59,345 nucleotides of DNA, taken from assembly GCF_004331035.1 (NCBI RefSeq), contig NZ_SJNT01000018.1:1-59345 (forward strand). The letters are read 5' to 3'. Positions 8,402 to 18,937 of the stretch are shown here, in pieces; within the stretch, counting starts at the first letter, position 1, and each line of letters begins with the position of its first letter. The notes beneath the pieces are model-generated. The model saw only the letters and a list, made by a program, of their open reading frames with translations. It was not told where the DNA came from and made no database searches. This stretch comes from Acinetobacter sp. ANC 4910 (GTDB lineage: Bacteria; Pseudomonadota; Gammaproteobacteria; Pseudomonadales; Moraxellaceae). The translations under genes were made by a program, and so were the position numbers.

Positions 8402-9400
8402 TTAAATATTACCTACTTTCTCTGCATTTTTTACTAACCAAGCTTGTAAGTCTTCAGCGCTCATCCACTCAGCATTGTTATCACTTGAATAATGGAAGCC
8501 TTCTGGCACTTTTGTACCATCTTTAATACGTTCTTGAGTTTCCGCCCAATCATTGATTACAGGTAAAATTTTATAATGTTCTGGATACTCGTAAGTATAG
8601 TAAGCATCTTCAACACTAATCATTTGCTCATGCAACTTTTCACCTGGACGAATACCTACTACTTCTTGTTTAGCTTCTGGTGCTACAACTGTTGCTAAAT
8701 CGGTAACTTTCATTGAAGGGATTTTTTTCACATAAATCTCTCCACCGACCATATCTTCAAATGCGTGCCAAACCAATTCCACACCTTGTTCCAAAGAAAT
8801 CATGAAACGGGTCATACGATCATCTGTAATTGGTAAAATACCTTTATCTTTAATTGACATGAAGAAAGGAATAACTGAACCACGAGAACCCATTACGTTA
8901 CCGTAGCGAACAACGGAGAATTTCGTACCGTGCTCGCCAGAATAGGCATTACCAGCAACAAATAATTTGTCAGATGCAAGTTTTGTTGCACCATATAAAT
9001 TAATTGGGCTACTAGCCTTGTCTGTTGATAGTGCAACTACACCTTTTACTTTTTTATCAATACATGCATCAATTAAATTCATTGCACCATTGATGTTTGT
9101 TTTAATGCATTCAAAAGGATTATATTCAGCAGTCGGTACAATTTTTGTTGCAGCCGCGTGAACAACGTAATCCACACCATCTAAAGCACGATATAAACGC
9201 TCTTTATCTCTTACATCACCAATAAAGAAACGTACACGTTTATCATCTTTAAATTTTTTCGCCATTTCCCATTGTTTCATTTCATCACGAGAAAAAATGA
9301 TTATTTTTTTAGGATTATATTTTTCTAGCGTCATTGGAATAAATGTATTCCCAAAAGAACCTGTGCCGCCTGTTACTAATATTGTAGAGCCTTGTAGCAT
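8402..9400 (-). CDS. pseB: UDP-N-acetylglucosamine 4,6-dehydratase (inverting)
   Basis: 332 residues of the extended short-chain dehydrogenase family. It shows the NADP-binding TGGTGSFG (residues 10-17), an LSTDK motif at 124-128 with Asp127/Lys128, and a catalytic YxxxK pair at Tyr136 and Lys140. PseB oxidises, dehydrates and epimerises UDP-GlcNAc to the 4-keto-6-deoxy-altrose derivative, the first committed step of pseudaminic acid synthesis. It is the first gene of the pse set and follows gna after a 43-base gap. The short length and soluble form exclude a WbpM-type membrane dehydratase. Confidence 0.94.
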   Translation of the reverse strand: MLQGSTILVTGGTGSFGNTFIPMTLEKYNPKKIIIFSRDEMKQWEMAKKFKDDKRVRFFIGDVRDKERLYRALDGVDYVVHAAATKIVPTAEYNPFECIKTNINGAMNLIDACIDKKVKGVVALSTDKASSPINLYGATKLASDKLFVAGNAYSGEHGTKFSVVRYGNVMGSRGSVIPFFMSIKDKGILPITDDRMTRFMISLEQGVELVWHAFEDMVGGEIYVKKIPSMKVTDLATVVAPEAKQEVVGIRPGEKLHEQMISVEDAYYTYEYPEHYKILPVINDWAETQERIKDGTKVPEGFHYSSDNNAEWMSAEDLQAWLVKNAEKVGNI

Positions 9401-9443
9401 TATTTCCTCGAACTTTTTTAAGCTAAATATAAAATTTCGTTAA

Positions 9444-10721
9444 TTATAACCGAATATTAGATTCTTCTTTGTCTAATATATATTTCAAGTCATATAAGAC
9501 ATGATTCTGTCTACCCAATGCATGCATTTCTTGTGAGGTCATTGCCTTAAATTGATCATGTGCAACTGCAAGAATAATGGCGTCATATTGCCCTGATTCT
9601 AAATTTTTAACAGGGGCCAAACCATATTCTTGTTTCACCTCTTCTGGATCAACCCAAGGGTCATAAATATCCAAATCCAAGTCATAATCTTTGAGTGCAT
9701 TAACCATATCGATGATTTTACTGTTTCGAATATCTGGACAATTTTCTTTAAAACTCAAACCCATCACTAAGATTTTTGAACCGACAACCTGAATACGCTT
9801 CTTCACCATTTCTTTAATGAGTTGTGTCGCTACATATTCACCCATGCGATCATTCAATCGACGTGCGGCTAAAATAATTTCCGGGTGTAATCCTATCGAT
9901 TGAGCTTTATGCGTTAAATAATACGGATCAACCCCAATACAGTGCCCTCCGACTAAACCTGGGCGGAAGGGTAAAAAGTTCCATTTGGTTCCAGCAGCCT
10001 TAAGAACATCTTCTGTATCAATATCTAATTTATTAAAAATAAGTGCCAACTCATTGATTAACGCAATATTCACATCACGTTGGGTATTTTCAATGACTTT
10101 TGCAGCTTCAGCCACTTTAATGCTGGGGGCTTTATGTGTACCTGCCTCAACAATTAAATTATAAACCTGATCGACATAGTCAGCAGTTTCAGGTGTAGAG
10201 CCTGAAGTAATTTTCAAAATATTAGTCACACGGTGTAACTTGTCACCAGGATTAATGCGCTCTGGGCTATAACCCGCAAAAAAGTCTTGATTAAATTTAA
10301 GTCCCGATACTTGCTCTAATACAGGAATACAAACTTCTTCTGTTGCACCAGGATAAACGGTTGATTCATAAACAACGATATCGCCTTTTTTTAATACTTT
10401 ACCGATGCTTTCGGATGCTTTAATTAATGGTGTTAAATCAGGTTGTTTAAAATCATCAATTGGCGTTGGAACAGTCACAATAAAAAAATTGCAGTGTTTT
10501 AAATCTTTTAATTCTGCGGAATAGCTTAATTGCGTTGCAGCCAATAGTTCATCAGGAGTAACTTCTAGTGTATGATCTTGCATACTTTTTAATTCATCAA
10601 TTCGTTTTTGATGAATATCGAATCCCACAACAGGGACTTTTTTCCCAAACTCTACCGCCAATGGCAACCCCACATACCCCAGACCAATAATGGCTATTTT
10701 TAACTCTGAATTCTGCAACAT
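9444..10721 (-). CDS. gna: UDP-N-acetyl-hexosamine 6-dehydrogenase (Vi antigen TviB-like)
   Basis: I place the start at the ATG at 10721, preceded by an AAGG box. An upstream in-frame ATG at 10808 would add 29 residues unlike the family. From 10721 the protein has 425 residues. It shows [16 protein letters not shown] near the N-terminus (NAD-binding), a middle domain with the catalytic-Cys loop [12 protein letters not shown], and a C-terminal UDP-binding domain ([16 protein letters not shown]). The family oxidises C6 of UDP-GlcNAc or UDP-GalNAc to the uronate. In Acinetobacter K loci gna is the first gene opposite wza, as here. The exact substrate epimer cannot be told from sequence. Confidence 0.9.
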   Translation of the reverse strand: MLQNSELKIAIIGLGYVGLPLAVEFGKKVPVVGFDIHQKRIDELKSMQDHTLEVTPDELLAATQLSYSAELKDLKHCNFFIVTVPTPIDDFKQPDLTPLIKASESIGKVLKKGDIVVYESTVYPGATEEVCIPVLEQVSGLKFNQDFFAGYSPERINPGDKLHRVTNILKITSGSTPETADYVDQVYNLIVEAGTHKAPSIKVAEAAKVIENTQRDVNIALINELALIFNKLDIDTEDVLKAAGTKWNFLPFRPGLVGGHCIGVDPYYLTHKAQSIGLHPEIILAARRLNDRMGEYVATQLIKEMVKKRIQVVGSKILVMGLSFKENCPDIRNSKIIDMVNALKDYDLDLDIYDPWVDPEEVKQEYGLAPVKNLESGQYDAIILAVAHDQFKAMTSQEMHALGRQNHVLYDLKYILDKEESNIRL

Positions 10722-10926
10722 GTGTTTGCCTTGATGCCCGTGTTCATTGACTTTGGAATAAATTAAAAGCCATTTAATTGGCTTTTGGCTAATATAACAG
10801 AAATACATTTTGTCTTAACGTAAATGCGTATAAATAAATTATACAATTTGTTATAGTTAGCTAAATTTTGAATAGATACACTCAATCTCATCCAAAGATT
10901 GAATTATTTTTATAATAGGGTTCAGA

Positions 10927-12033
10927 GTGAAATTTCTACAATATATTGGCCTTTTGGGGTTCACACTCAGCACTGTCGGTTGTGCTTTAGCGCCCGGCCT
11001 ACAGACATATGATTTACCTGAACAAGGAATCTATCAAACCGAACTTGGAAGTTCTGTAAATGTTATCCAGTTAAACCAAAACACTTTGCGTCATTTACAG
11101 CAAAACCAAAATACTGATATACAAGATATTTCAAGTTTATTTCGCCATTCTCAACTTAACTACAAACTTAGTCCTGGCGACATTCTGTCTATCTATTTAT
11201 GGGCTTATCCTGAAATTACGCCACCAATTAATACAGCGGTTAATAATGATCAATCAATTCAAGCCAACGGCTTCCAAATTGATCAAACAGGCTATATTCA
11301 ATTTCCGATTATTGGCCGTTACAAAGCTGCAGGGAAATCACTCGCCCAAGTCAATCAGGAACTACGTAGTCAACTTTCACGCTATTTAAAAACCCCTGAC
11401 GTGATTGCACGTGTACTGTCTTACCAAGGGCAGCGTTATTCTGTGCAAGGCAATGTCATGAAAGGTGGACAATTCTTCCTGAGCGATCAACCTGTGAGTG
11501 TCTATACAGCACTTGGCTTAGCAGGTGGCGTTAACACACAATTCGGTGATAACACCTCCATTACTTTGGTTCGTCAGGGTCGCACCTTTCAATTAAATAG
11601 TATTGATTTAGAGAAAGCCGGTTATTCACTGCACAATCTTTTAATTCAACCCAACGATACACTTTATGTAAATTCAAAAGAAAATCAGAAAATTTATGTG
11701 ATGGGTGAATCTGGTAAAAATCAATCCTTATTGATGCGTGATCAGGGCATGACCTTAAGCGATGTCTTAGGTGAAAGCCTCGGATTAAATCCAAATACCG
11801 CCAGTGCCAGTCGGATTTATGTGTTACGTAGCGATGCACAAACGCAACAAACTGAGCTGTACCATATGAATTTACTCAGTTTGGGTGATTTCGGTTTAGC
11901 CAATCAGTTTAAAATGCGCCGTAATGACATTGTTTATGTAGATTCTACTGGTTTAGCTCGTTGGCAACGTATTGTGACCCAAATTCTACCTTTCTCAAAT
12001 GCTTTATATAATATCGACCGTTTGGGGCAATAA
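10927..12033 (+). CDS. wza: Wza outer-membrane polysaccharide export lipoprotein
   Basis: 368 residues starting at a GTG. A lipoprotein signal peptide ends at the lipobox LSTVGC with Cys19. The export domain YKLSPGDILSIYLWAYPE starts near residue 80, followed by SLBB/beta-grasp repeats (GYIQFPIIGRYKAAGKS; YSVQGNVMKGGQFFLS; IYVMGES). Wza oligomers form the outer-membrane channel for capsule. The C-terminal helix is the expected amphipathic pore segment. The stop overlaps the wzb start as TAATG. It is divergent from gna across a 205-base promoter region. Confidence 0.95.
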   Translation: MKFLQYIGLLGFTLSTVGCALAPGLQTYDLPEQGIYQTELGSSVNVIQLNQNTLRHLQQNQNTDIQDISSLFRHSQLNYKLSPGDILSIYLWAYPEITPPINTAVNNDQSIQANGFQIDQTGYIQFPIIGRYKAAGKSLAQVNQELRSQLSRYLKTPDVIARVLSYQGQRYSVQGNVMKGGQFFLSDQPVSVYTALGLAGGVNTQFGDNTSITLVRQGRTFQLNSIDLEKAGYSLHNLLIQPNDTLYVNSKENQKIYVMGESGKNQSLLMRDQGMTLSDVLGESLGLNPNTASASRIYVLRSDAQTQQTELYHMNLLSLGDFGLANQFKMRRNDIVYVDSTGLARWQRIVTQILPFSNALYNIDRLGQ

Positions 12034-12461
12034 TGCATATTCAAAATATTCTCGTAGTCTGTATTGGAAATATTTGTCGTAGCCCGATGGCTGAATATTT
12101 TTTAAAGCAGGAATTTCCTCAACTTCATGTTGAATCAGCTGGAATCTCTGGTTTAATTGGTCATAATGCTGATGATAAAGCCATTTTATGTATGCAAAGA
12201 CATGGCATTGATATGCAGACACATATCGCAAAAAAATTAAATGCCGACCTAATAAAAAAATCCGACTTAATTTTAGTCATGAGTCAAAATCAGCAAAAAC
12301 ATATTGAGCAGACATGGCCTTTTTCCAAAGGAAAAACCTTCCGATTAGGACACTGGCAAGGTAAGAATGTCCCTGACCCTTACCAACATGAACAAGCCGT
12401 TTTTGATGATACCTGTCAGCTTATACAAAACTGTATAAATGACTGGAAGAAACATATTTAA
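12033..12461 (+). CDS. wzb: Wzb low-molecular-weight protein tyrosine phosphatase
   Basis: 142 residues. The phosphatase loop is CIGNICRS with Cys10 and Arg16 (C-x5-R), and the acid DPY motif lies near residue 115. Wzb dephosphorylates the tyrosine tail of Wzc and so lets capsule polymerisation and export cycle. The start overlaps the wza stop and the gene is followed by wzc after 18 bases, one operon. Confidence 0.95.
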   Translation: MHIQNILVVCIGNICRSPMAEYFLKQEFPQLHVESAGISGLIGHNADDKAILCMQRHGIDMQTHIAKKLNADLIKKSDLILVMSQNQQKHIEQTWPFSKGKTFRLGHWQGKNVPDPYQHEQAVFDDTCQLIQNCINDWKKHI

Positions 12462-12479
12462 CCCATTGATAGCAAAATT

Positions 12480-14663
12480 ATGAGCCAAAATACCAATACA
12501 GAAGACACAATTGATTTAAAAGAGCTGTTCTTTTCGTTAATTGCTCAATGGAAACTGATTGCATTATGTACCATCTTAAGTTTGGTGTGTGCATTACTCT
12601 ATTTAAGAACAACTCAAGATATCTATGCGGTTGATGCACTCATACAGGTTGAAGATAGCAAAGGTGCGGGTACCGCAGCTTTATTGGGTGACTTATCGTC
12701 AATGGTCGACCAGAAGTCCCCTGCCCAAGCTGAAATTGAAATTCTGAGATCGCGTTTGGTTTTAGGGCAAGTTATTCAACAACTGCATTTAGATTTTAGT
12801 ATTTCATCAACAGATGATACGACCTTTCATCGTTTACTGAATCAAGATAGTTTTCAAACTGAGTATCTGCCACAGGCTGTAACTTTTCACAATAATGAAC
12901 AATCATTTCAAGTTCGAAAGTTTGATGTCCCAGCTGAATACCTCGATAAACCGCTGCTTTTAAGTTTTGAGGATAAGCAATTTACCCTGACCGATCAAAA
13001 GACGGATGAAGTGGTTTTTAAAGGGACATTAAACCAAGTCAACCAAAGTCGCTCTTCTGTTGGTACTTGGAATATTGGCATTTTTAGCCGTGATTCATTG
13101 AATTCAAGTTATACTGTGCACAAGATGTCTTTACCTGCAGCAGTAGATAGTATTCTTGAAAACTACTCGGTCGCAGAAAAAGGCAAACTTACTGGCGTAC
13201 TTGGACTTAATTATCAAGGGGCAGATAAAGAGCACATTACCAAAGTTCTGAACTCTATTTTAGTTGCCTATAGCAAACAGAATATTGAACGTCGTTCTGC
13301 CGAAACAGCACAAACCTTAAAGTTCCTCGATGAACAATTACCAGAGTTAAAACAACAACTCGATGTGGCTGAACGTGAATTCAACAAATTCCGTGAACAG
13401 TACAACACTGTTGATGTTACGAAAGAATCTGAACTTTATCTCACTCAAAGTATTAGTCTTGAAACTCAAAAAATTGAACTGGAACAAAAGCAGGCTGAAC
13501 TTTCAGAAAAATACACTGCTGAACACCCAGCCATGCAACAAATCGGTGCTCAACTGGCAGCCATTAACACTAAAATTAAAGAGCTGAATGCAACGCTGAA
13601 ACAATTACCCGACCTGCAACGTCGTTATTTACAGTTATATCGTGAAGTTGAAGTTAAACAACAGCTCTACACTACACTATTGAACTCTTATCAACAGTTA
13701 CGTATTGCCAAAGCGGGTGAAATTGGTAATGTCCGTATTGTTGATACAGCAGTCTTGCCGATTGAGCCAATTAAGCCTAAAAAATTGTTGGTCCTGTTGT
13801 TATCGATTTTTGTCGGTGGGTTTATAGGTGTATTAGTCGCATTAATGCGAAATATGCTACGTACGGGTATTAAAGATTCTGGTCAAATTGAAACTGAACT
13901 CGATCTTCCTGTCTATGCCACGGTGCCACGTTCGCCTATGCAAGAAAGTCGTATTAACATTATCAAGAAGAAGAAGCACATTCCTATTCTTGCCGTTAAA
14001 AATAGTGATGATATTGCGATTGAAAGCTTACGTAGTATGCGTACTGCAATTCATTTCGCCCTCAATAATGCGCGTAATAACATTATTATGATTTCAGGTC
14101 CTGCACCAGAACTTGGTAAATCATTTGTATCAACCAACCTTGCGGTTATTTTGGCACAAAGTAATAAGCGTGTATTGTTGATTGATGCGGACTTACGTCG
14201 TGGCTATTTACATAAGTATTTCCATCAAGATAACCAAGCAGGGCTTGCTGAATACCTCAATGGTCAAGATCCACTCGAGAACATTCTCAAAACCACAGAA
14301 GTTGAGAATTTATCAGTGATTACTCGTGGTAAGAGTCCCGCAAATCCATCTGAGTTACTCAGTACTGAACGCTTTAAAAACTTATTGGAACAGCTATCTA
14401 CCCAATTTGACCATATCATTGTCGATACGCCACCTATTTTGGCAGTTACCGATGGTATTATCATTTCCCAATATGCAGGTGTTAACCTTGTGATTGCCCG
14501 TTATGGTAAAACCCAAATTAAAGAACTTGAGTTGGTAGCCAACCGCTTTGAACAAGCGGGCGTTAAAGTAACAGGGATTATCTTAAACGATATTCAACGT
14601 ACGGCAGGTACAAGTTATGGCTATAACTACGCCTATGCCTATAAAAATGTGAAAGACGATTGA
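12480..14663 (+). CDS. wzc: Wzc polysaccharide co-polymerase and tyrosine autokinase
   Basis: 727 residues. A Wzz domain is bounded by membrane segments near 30-48 and 430-455 with a long periplasmic coiled-coil between them (about 270-400). The cytoplasmic BY-kinase domain has a Walker A variant SGPAPELGKS near 538-547, a Walker A' VLLIDADLRRG near 564-574 and a Walker B VDTPP near 648. The last 17 residues carry five tyrosines (SYGYNYAYAY), the autophosphorylation cluster reversed by Wzb. It controls capsule chain length and export with Wza. A terminator follows at 14688-14718. Confidence 0.95.
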   Translation: MSQNTNTEDTIDLKELFFSLIAQWKLIALCTILSLVCALLYLRTTQDIYAVDALIQVEDSKGAGTAALLGDLSSMVDQKSPAQAEIEILRSRLVLGQVIQQLHLDFSISSTDDTTFHRLLNQDSFQTEYLPQAVTFHNNEQSFQVRKFDVPAEYLDKPLLLSFEDKQFTLTDQKTDEVVFKGTLNQVNQSRSSVGTWNIGIFSRDSLNSSYTVHKMSLPAAVDSILENYSVAEKGKLTGVLGLNYQGADKEHITKVLNSILVAYSKQNIERRSAETAQTLKFLDEQLPELKQQLDVAEREFNKFREQYNTVDVTKESELYLTQSISLETQKIELEQKQAELSEKYTAEHPAMQQIGAQLAAINTKIKELNATLKQLPDLQRRYLQLYREVEVKQQLYTTLLNSYQQLRIAKAGEIGNVRIVDTAVLPIEPIKPKKLLVLLLSIFVGGFIGVLVALMRNMLRTGIKDSGQIETELDLPVYATVPRSPMQESRINIIKKKKHIPILAVKNSDDIAIESLRSMRTAIHFALNNARNNIIMISGPAPELGKSFVSTNLAVILAQSNKRVLLIDADLRRGYLHKYFHQDNQAGLAEYLNGQDPLENILKTTEVENLSVITRGKSPANPSELLSTERFKNLLEQLSTQFDHIIVDTPPILAVTDGIIISQYAGVNLVIARYGKTQIKELELVANRFEQAGVKVTGIILNDIQRTAGTSYGYNYAYAYKNVKDD

Positions 14664-14687
14664 TCATTTAGCACTTATTTTTCACCT

Positions 14688-14721
14688 AAAAGGATCAGCA
14701 TAATGCTGGTCCTTTTTATTT
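14688..14721 (+). terminator. Intrinsic terminator after wza-wzb-wzc
   Basis: Stem AAAGGATCAGCA / TGCTGGTCCTTT with one G-T wobble and a 3-base loop, followed by a T-rich tail. It closes the export operon. Confidence 0.8.
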
Positions 14722-14885
14722 GTATAAAAAATGTTTTAGGTAATCAGTCTGTTATAGCTTCTTTGCCTATACAGGCATATAGTAATATCCAAATATATGG
14801 TCGGTTGAAATACCATCTAAGCATTAAAAAATTTGCTAAAATAGCAGCAAATTTTTGATTACTACAATGAATTTTGGAAAACCCT

Positions 14886-15590
14886 ATGAGTAAAGCCTTA
14901 CCCATCGCTGTTGCTGTAATTTTAGGCGGTGCTGCACTTGTTCCAGTTTATTATGCCACCAAACATCCAGAAGCAATCACATCAAAAGCCTCTAAAAATG
15001 CTTCTGCTGTTGAAAAAATTAGTTATGCTTTAGGTTATGAAGTTGCACATCAAACACCTCCTGAACTTGACATCAATAGCTTTGTAACAGGCGTACGTGA
15101 AGGTCATGCTCGTACACAACCTGCATACACCGAACAAGAATTACAGCAAGCTTATCAGCAATTCCAACAAGAAATGCAGAAAAAACAGGCAGATCAAGCT
15201 AAAAACACACAGAGCGCAAGCGACAGCTTCCTGACCGAAAATGCCAAAAAACCAGGAGTGAAAACGACAGCTTCTGGACTGCAATATATTATTACTCAAG
15301 AAGGCACTGGCAAGCAGCCAGCGGCTGACTCAGTCGTAACGGTACACTACACAGGTAAATTGGTCGACGGGAAGGTATTTGATAGCTCAATCCAACGTGG
15401 TGAGCCAATTGAGTTCCCACTGAACCAAGTTATTCCAGGTTGGACCGAAGGCTTACAATTGATGAAGGAAGGTGGTAAAGCCACTTTATTTATTCCAGCT
15501 AAATTGGGCTATGGCGAACAAGGCGTACCGGGTACGATTCCAGCCAACAGTACACTAATCTTTGATGTTGAATTGATTAAAGTAAAGTAA
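14886..15590 (+). CDS. fkpA: FKBP-type peptidyl-prolyl isomerase (Mip/FkpA-like)
   Basis: I chose the ATG at 14886; an upstream TTG at 14874 is less likely. 234 residues: an N-terminal hydrophobic signal/anchor ([22 protein letters not shown]), a helical dimerisation domain (about 40-115) and a C-terminal FKBP domain with [32 protein letters not shown] and LGYGEQG. It acts on periplasmic protein folding. In Acinetobacter this gene marks one edge of the K locus, as it does here beside wzc. It has its own terminator at 15596-15618. Confidence 0.9.
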   Translation: MSKALPIAVAVILGGAALVPVYYATKHPEAITSKASKNASAVEKISYALGYEVAHQTPPELDINSFVTGVREGHARTQPAYTEQELQQAYQQFQQEMQKKQADQAKNTQSASDSFLTENAKKPGVKTTASGLQYIITQEGTGKQPAADSVVTVHYTGKLVDGKVFDSSIQRGEPIEFPLNQVIPGWTEGLQLMKEGGKATLFIPAKLGYGEQGVPGTIPANSTLIFDVELIKVK

Positions 15591-15595
15591 AAAAT

Positions 15596-15622
15596 GAAGG
15601 AGAGCTCGGCTCTCCTTCTTTC
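15596..15622 (+). terminator. Intrinsic terminator after fkpA
   Basis: Perfect 10-base stem GAAGGAGAGC / GCTCTCCTTC with loop TCG, then TTTC. Confidence 0.8.
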
Positions 15623-15800
15623 ACTTTCAATATTAAATTTTGCACAATATATAGGTTTAAATCGAACAAGCAGATCGACTCAAAATGATTTTAACGTGAG
15701 ACTGATTTAAATCTAACGCGCAAAAAATAAAAAAGAACTGTCATCGGTATTCCCCAAACTTGTGGATATTCCGACACGAAAAATACTTTAGGAAGGTTGA

Positions 15801-16490
15801 ATGAAAATACAAATTCTCTTGGCATCGACGCTGTTATTCAGTGCGACTACTTTTGCAAAACCCATTACCACCAGCAGTTCAAGCTCAGAACAGGTTGGGT
15901 ATAGTTTTGGCTATTTAATGGGTCGTACCAATGCCGAATCAATGAAAGATTTAAATCTTGAAGCCTTCATTCAAGGGCTAAGAGAAGCCGCTCAGGGCAA
16001 AGAGGCTTCATTAACAGATGAAGAAATGGCACGCATCTTAACCCAATACAAAAAACAGGCAGAAGCCCAACAACTGATTGAATTAAGAAAAAAAACTGAA
16101 GAAAATAGCAAGATCGGGACAGCCTTTTTAGCAGAGAATGCCAAAAAGGCCGGCATGCAAACCACCGCATCAGGATTACAATATCAGGTGCTTAAAGCAG
16201 GTACAGGAAAAACCCCTAAAGTCAGCTCAAAAGTTAAAGTGGATTATGAAGGTCGCCTGATTGATGGCACCGTTTTCGATAGCTCGATTGCACGCCAACA
16301 CCCTGCTGAATTTCAAGTCAATCAAGTCATTCAAGGCTGGACTGAAGGCTTACAATTAATGAAAGAAGGGGCTAAATATCGCTTCTTTATTCCAGCGAAT
16401 CTCGCCTATGGTCAGATTGGTTCTGGCGATATTATTGAGCCGAACAGCACGCTGATTTTTGATGTCGAATTATTACAAGTCTTACCTTAA
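15801..16490 (+). CDS. fklB: FKBP-type peptidyl-prolyl isomerase (Mip-like), second copy
   Basis: 229 residues with a cleavable signal peptide (MKIQILLASTLLFSATTFA). A Mip-type dimerisation region (SEQVGYSFGYLMGRTNAESM) lies near 30-50 and a C-terminal FKBP domain ([35 protein letters not shown]) near 130-229. It is a diverged paralogue of the preceding gene; both share the EGLQLMKEG core and an [15 protein letters not shown] linker. It is probably a soluble periplasmic chaperone. It is followed by a strong terminator. Confidence 0.9.
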   Translation: MKIQILLASTLLFSATTFAKPITTSSSSSEQVGYSFGYLMGRTNAESMKDLNLEAFIQGLREAAQGKEASLTDEEMARILTQYKKQAEAQQLIELRKKTEENSKIGTAFLAENAKKAGMQTTASGLQYQVLKAGTGKTPKVSSKVKVDYEGRLIDGTVFDSSIARQHPAEFQVNQVIQGWTEGLQLMKEGAKYRFFIPANLAYGQIGSGDIIEPNSTLIFDVELLQVLP

Positions 16491-16519
16491 AAAAAGGGAC
16501 TGATCACAGTCCCTTTTTT
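16489..16519 (+). terminator. Intrinsic terminator after fklB
   Basis: Stem AAAAAAGGGACTG / CAGTCCCTTTTTT with loop ATCA and a T-run, overlapping the stop codon. Symmetric enough to work for murJ transcripts from the other side too. Confidence 0.85.
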
Positions 16520-16578
16520 CATTCTAAATCAATTCACCAGAGCAACCATTGAGTCTAGATTTCAATTTAAAATCAGGC

Positions 16579-18129
16579 TTATGGGCGTAAATCACGCGGA
16601 CGAAAACCCATCACAATTAACGCAATCAGATAAGCCACAACGCCAACCACACACAAGCCAATCACTTCGGCCACGCGCAACCATTGGGATAAGCTACCAT
16701 CATACCAAGTTAAGCCATAAGCCAATGCCGCAATCATGACGATATTGGACACTCCGTATTGTAAAAACAGTTTTTTCCAATGCGGACCAAAGCGGAAAAT
16801 ATGGCGTTTATGCAAATAGAAGTACAACATGCCTGCATTGACTAAAGCCGAACCAGAAGATGCCATTGCCAACGCCATGTGTTCAGCATGCCAATCAATT
16901 AATTTAAAGAAACCAATAAATAACACGTTTAAAATAGCATTTGCTGCTACCGCCATTAAACCAACGCGTACTGGGGTTTTGGTATCTTGCTGGGCATAAA
17001 ACCCAGGTGCAAAGACTTTAATCAACATGAAAGCAATGACCCCAGCACTCATACACTGTAAAGCCAGCGCCGTCATTCGCGTATCTTCTATCGTGAATTC
17101 ACCACGTTGGAATAAGGCTTGAATAATCGGGGTCGACAGCATAAAAAGTGCAATGCTGGCAGGCAGCCCAACCAAAACAATGACTCTCGCGGCCCAGTCC
17201 ATCATGCCACGGAATTTATGTTGATCTTGTTCCGCGTGTCGTGCCGACAATGACGGTAAAATGACCGTTCCGATGGCAACACCAATCAGGCCCAACGGTA
17301 ACTCGGTCATACGCTCTGCACTATATAGCCATGACACAGAGCCATCCTGCATAAATGAAGCCCAAATGGTATTCAGCAGTAAGTTAATCTGCGTCACAGA
17401 TACCCCAAACAATGCAGGCAACATCAGCTTCATGATGCGATCTACACCTTCATGCTTAAAGTCGACCTTAGGGGGAATCAACAAGTTTTTACGCCAAAGT
17501 TCAGGAATTTGAACAGCTAGCTGTAACACCCCCGCCACGACGACAGACCAGCCCAAGGCCATAATCGGCTCAGCCATATACGGTGTGAGCCACCACGCCC
17601 CTGCAATCATTGCTACATTGAGCAGTACTGGAGAAAATGCGGGCGAAGCAAATGAACCATAACTGTTCAAAATACTGCTGGCAAAAGCAGTCAGTGACAT
17701 GAACATTAAATATGGAATGGTGAGGCGGAACATGCTCACGGCCAGATCAAATTTCTCTGGATCTGAATGGAAACCCGGCGCATAGATATACAAAATTGCT
17801 GGCGCTGCAACCATCGCGATAAATGTCAGCAAGGTCATTACCGTCAGCAAACCACCAAATACACGACTGATGAGAATCTGAACTTCTGCATGTGCCTTAC
17901 TGGTTTTATATTCGGTCAGTACAGGAATAAAGGCTTGTGAAAATGCCCCTTCCGCGAATAGGCGCCGAAAAAAATTGGGGATACGAAAAGCAACCACAAA
18001 TGTATCGAAATCCTTCCCTGCACCAAAGACATTGAGCAAGACGATATCACGTACTAATCCGAGTACACGAGACAACATGGTCATTGCACTGACAATAAAG
18101 GTCGATCGCCAAAGCGCCATCGTATCCAC
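16579..18129 (-). CDS. murJ: Lipid II flippase MurJ (MviN)
   Basis: 516 residues with about 14 membrane helices of the MOP superfamily. The N-terminus (STFIVSAMTMLSRVLGLVRD) is the MurJ signature, followed by FRIPNFFRRLFAEGAFSQAF. MurJ moves lipid II across the inner membrane for peptidoglycan synthesis and is normally essential. It is convergent with fklB and sits downstream of ampD on the same strand. Confidence 0.95.
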   Translation of the reverse strand: MDTMALWRSTFIVSAMTMLSRVLGLVRDIVLLNVFGAGKDFDTFVVAFRIPNFFRRLFAEGAFSQAFIPVLTEYKTSKAHAEVQILISRVFGGLLTVMTLLTFIAMVAAPAILYIYAPGFHSDPEKFDLAVSMFRLTIPYLMFMSLTAFASSILNSYGSFASPAFSPVLLNVAMIAGAWWLTPYMAEPIMALGWSVVVAGVLQLAVQIPELWRKNLLIPPKVDFKHEGVDRIMKLMLPALFGVSVTQINLLLNTIWASFMQDGSVSWLYSAERMTELPLGLIGVAIGTVILPSLSARHAEQDQHKFRGMMDWAARVIVLVGLPASIALFMLSTPIIQALFQRGEFTIEDTRMTALALQCMSAGVIAFMLIKVFAPGFYAQQDTKTPVRVGLMAVAANAILNVLFIGFFKLIDWHAEHMALAMASSGSALVNAGMLYFYLHKRHIFRFGPHWKKLFLQYGVSNIVMIAALAYGLTWYDGSLSQWLRVAEVIGLCVVGVVAYLIALIVMGFRPRDLRP

Positions 18130-18213
18130 CCAGTTAAAAAATTAGTCGCTATTGTAATGAAACTTGTGAAGAAAAATCGTTGTTAAATGATTAACCTCAA
18201 CGGAAATGTCTCT

Positions 18214-18789
18214 TTATTTTGAGTTCTTTATCTGTTGTACCAAGGTTCTGAACTTCACCCAATCAAAGTAAGGACCGGGATCGGTTTTACGCCCCGGCGC
18301 AATATCCGAGTGCCCTGCTACATGCTGTTGTATCGTTGGATAAGCTTGTTGCAAACTCACCATCACTTGCGCTAAGACTTGATATTGCTGGGTTTCAAAG
18401 GCACAGTCATCACTGCCTTCTAGCTCAATTCCAATGGAATAATCATTACATTCCTGCTGTCCTAAATATGAGGAACGTCCTGCATGCCAAGCTCGTTGCT
18501 GAAAATTCACAAATTGTAGTACTTCTCCAGTACGTAAAATCAGCAGGTGTGCCGAAACCTTCAAGTCTTGAATGGTTTCAAAATAAGGGTGTAGCTTTGA
18601 ATCTAGCTGGTTCTGGAAAAACTGCTGGATATAACCTCCCCCAAACTGCGATGGCGGCAAACTGATATTATGAATCACCACCAATTCAATTTTCGCTTCT
18701 TCTGGTCGCTGATTAAAATTGGGCGATGGAATTTGCTTCGCACCGATGAGTTGACCATCGACAACCTGAAAAGACGAGCGCTGCTGCAT
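18214..18789 (-). CDS. ampD: 1,6-anhydro-N-acetylmuramyl-L-alanine amidase AmpD
   Basis: 191 residues of the amidase-2 family. Zinc-ligand regions are VVIHNISLPP, FQQRAWHAGRSSY and VAGHSDIAPGRKTDPGPYFDW. There is no signal peptide, which fits the cytoplasmic AmpD that cleaves anhydro-muropeptides during cell-wall recycling rather than periplasmic AmiD. It lies 84 bases upstream of murJ on the same strand and is divergent from nadC. Loss of AmpD typically raises AmpC beta-lactamase in species with AmpR. Confidence 0.93.
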   Translation of the reverse strand: MQQRSSFQVVDGQLIGAKQIPSPNFNQRPEEAKIELVVIHNISLPPSQFGGGYIQQFFQNQLDSKLHPYFETIQDLKVSAHLLILRTGEVLQFVNFQQRAWHAGRSSYLGQQECNDYSIGIELEGSDDCAFETQQYQVLAQVMVSLQQAYPTIQQHVAGHSDIAPGRKTDPGPYFDWVKFRTLVQQIKNSK

Positions 18790-18937
18790 AATCCATTCCT
18801 CGCTATATTGAAGCTTTATTTATAAGTACACCATGCTAAAACTTTCATCATAAAATCTCAAATCTACGCAATAAACTGTTTAGAACAATGTTAAGATAAC
18901 GCGCAATTTTCATGGGTTAAAAAGACACGGAAAGACT

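Noticed and set aside
10911..10916. TATAAT before wza as its promoter -10
   Set aside because: It lies only 10 bases before the GTG start, leaving no room for a ribosome site on the transcript.
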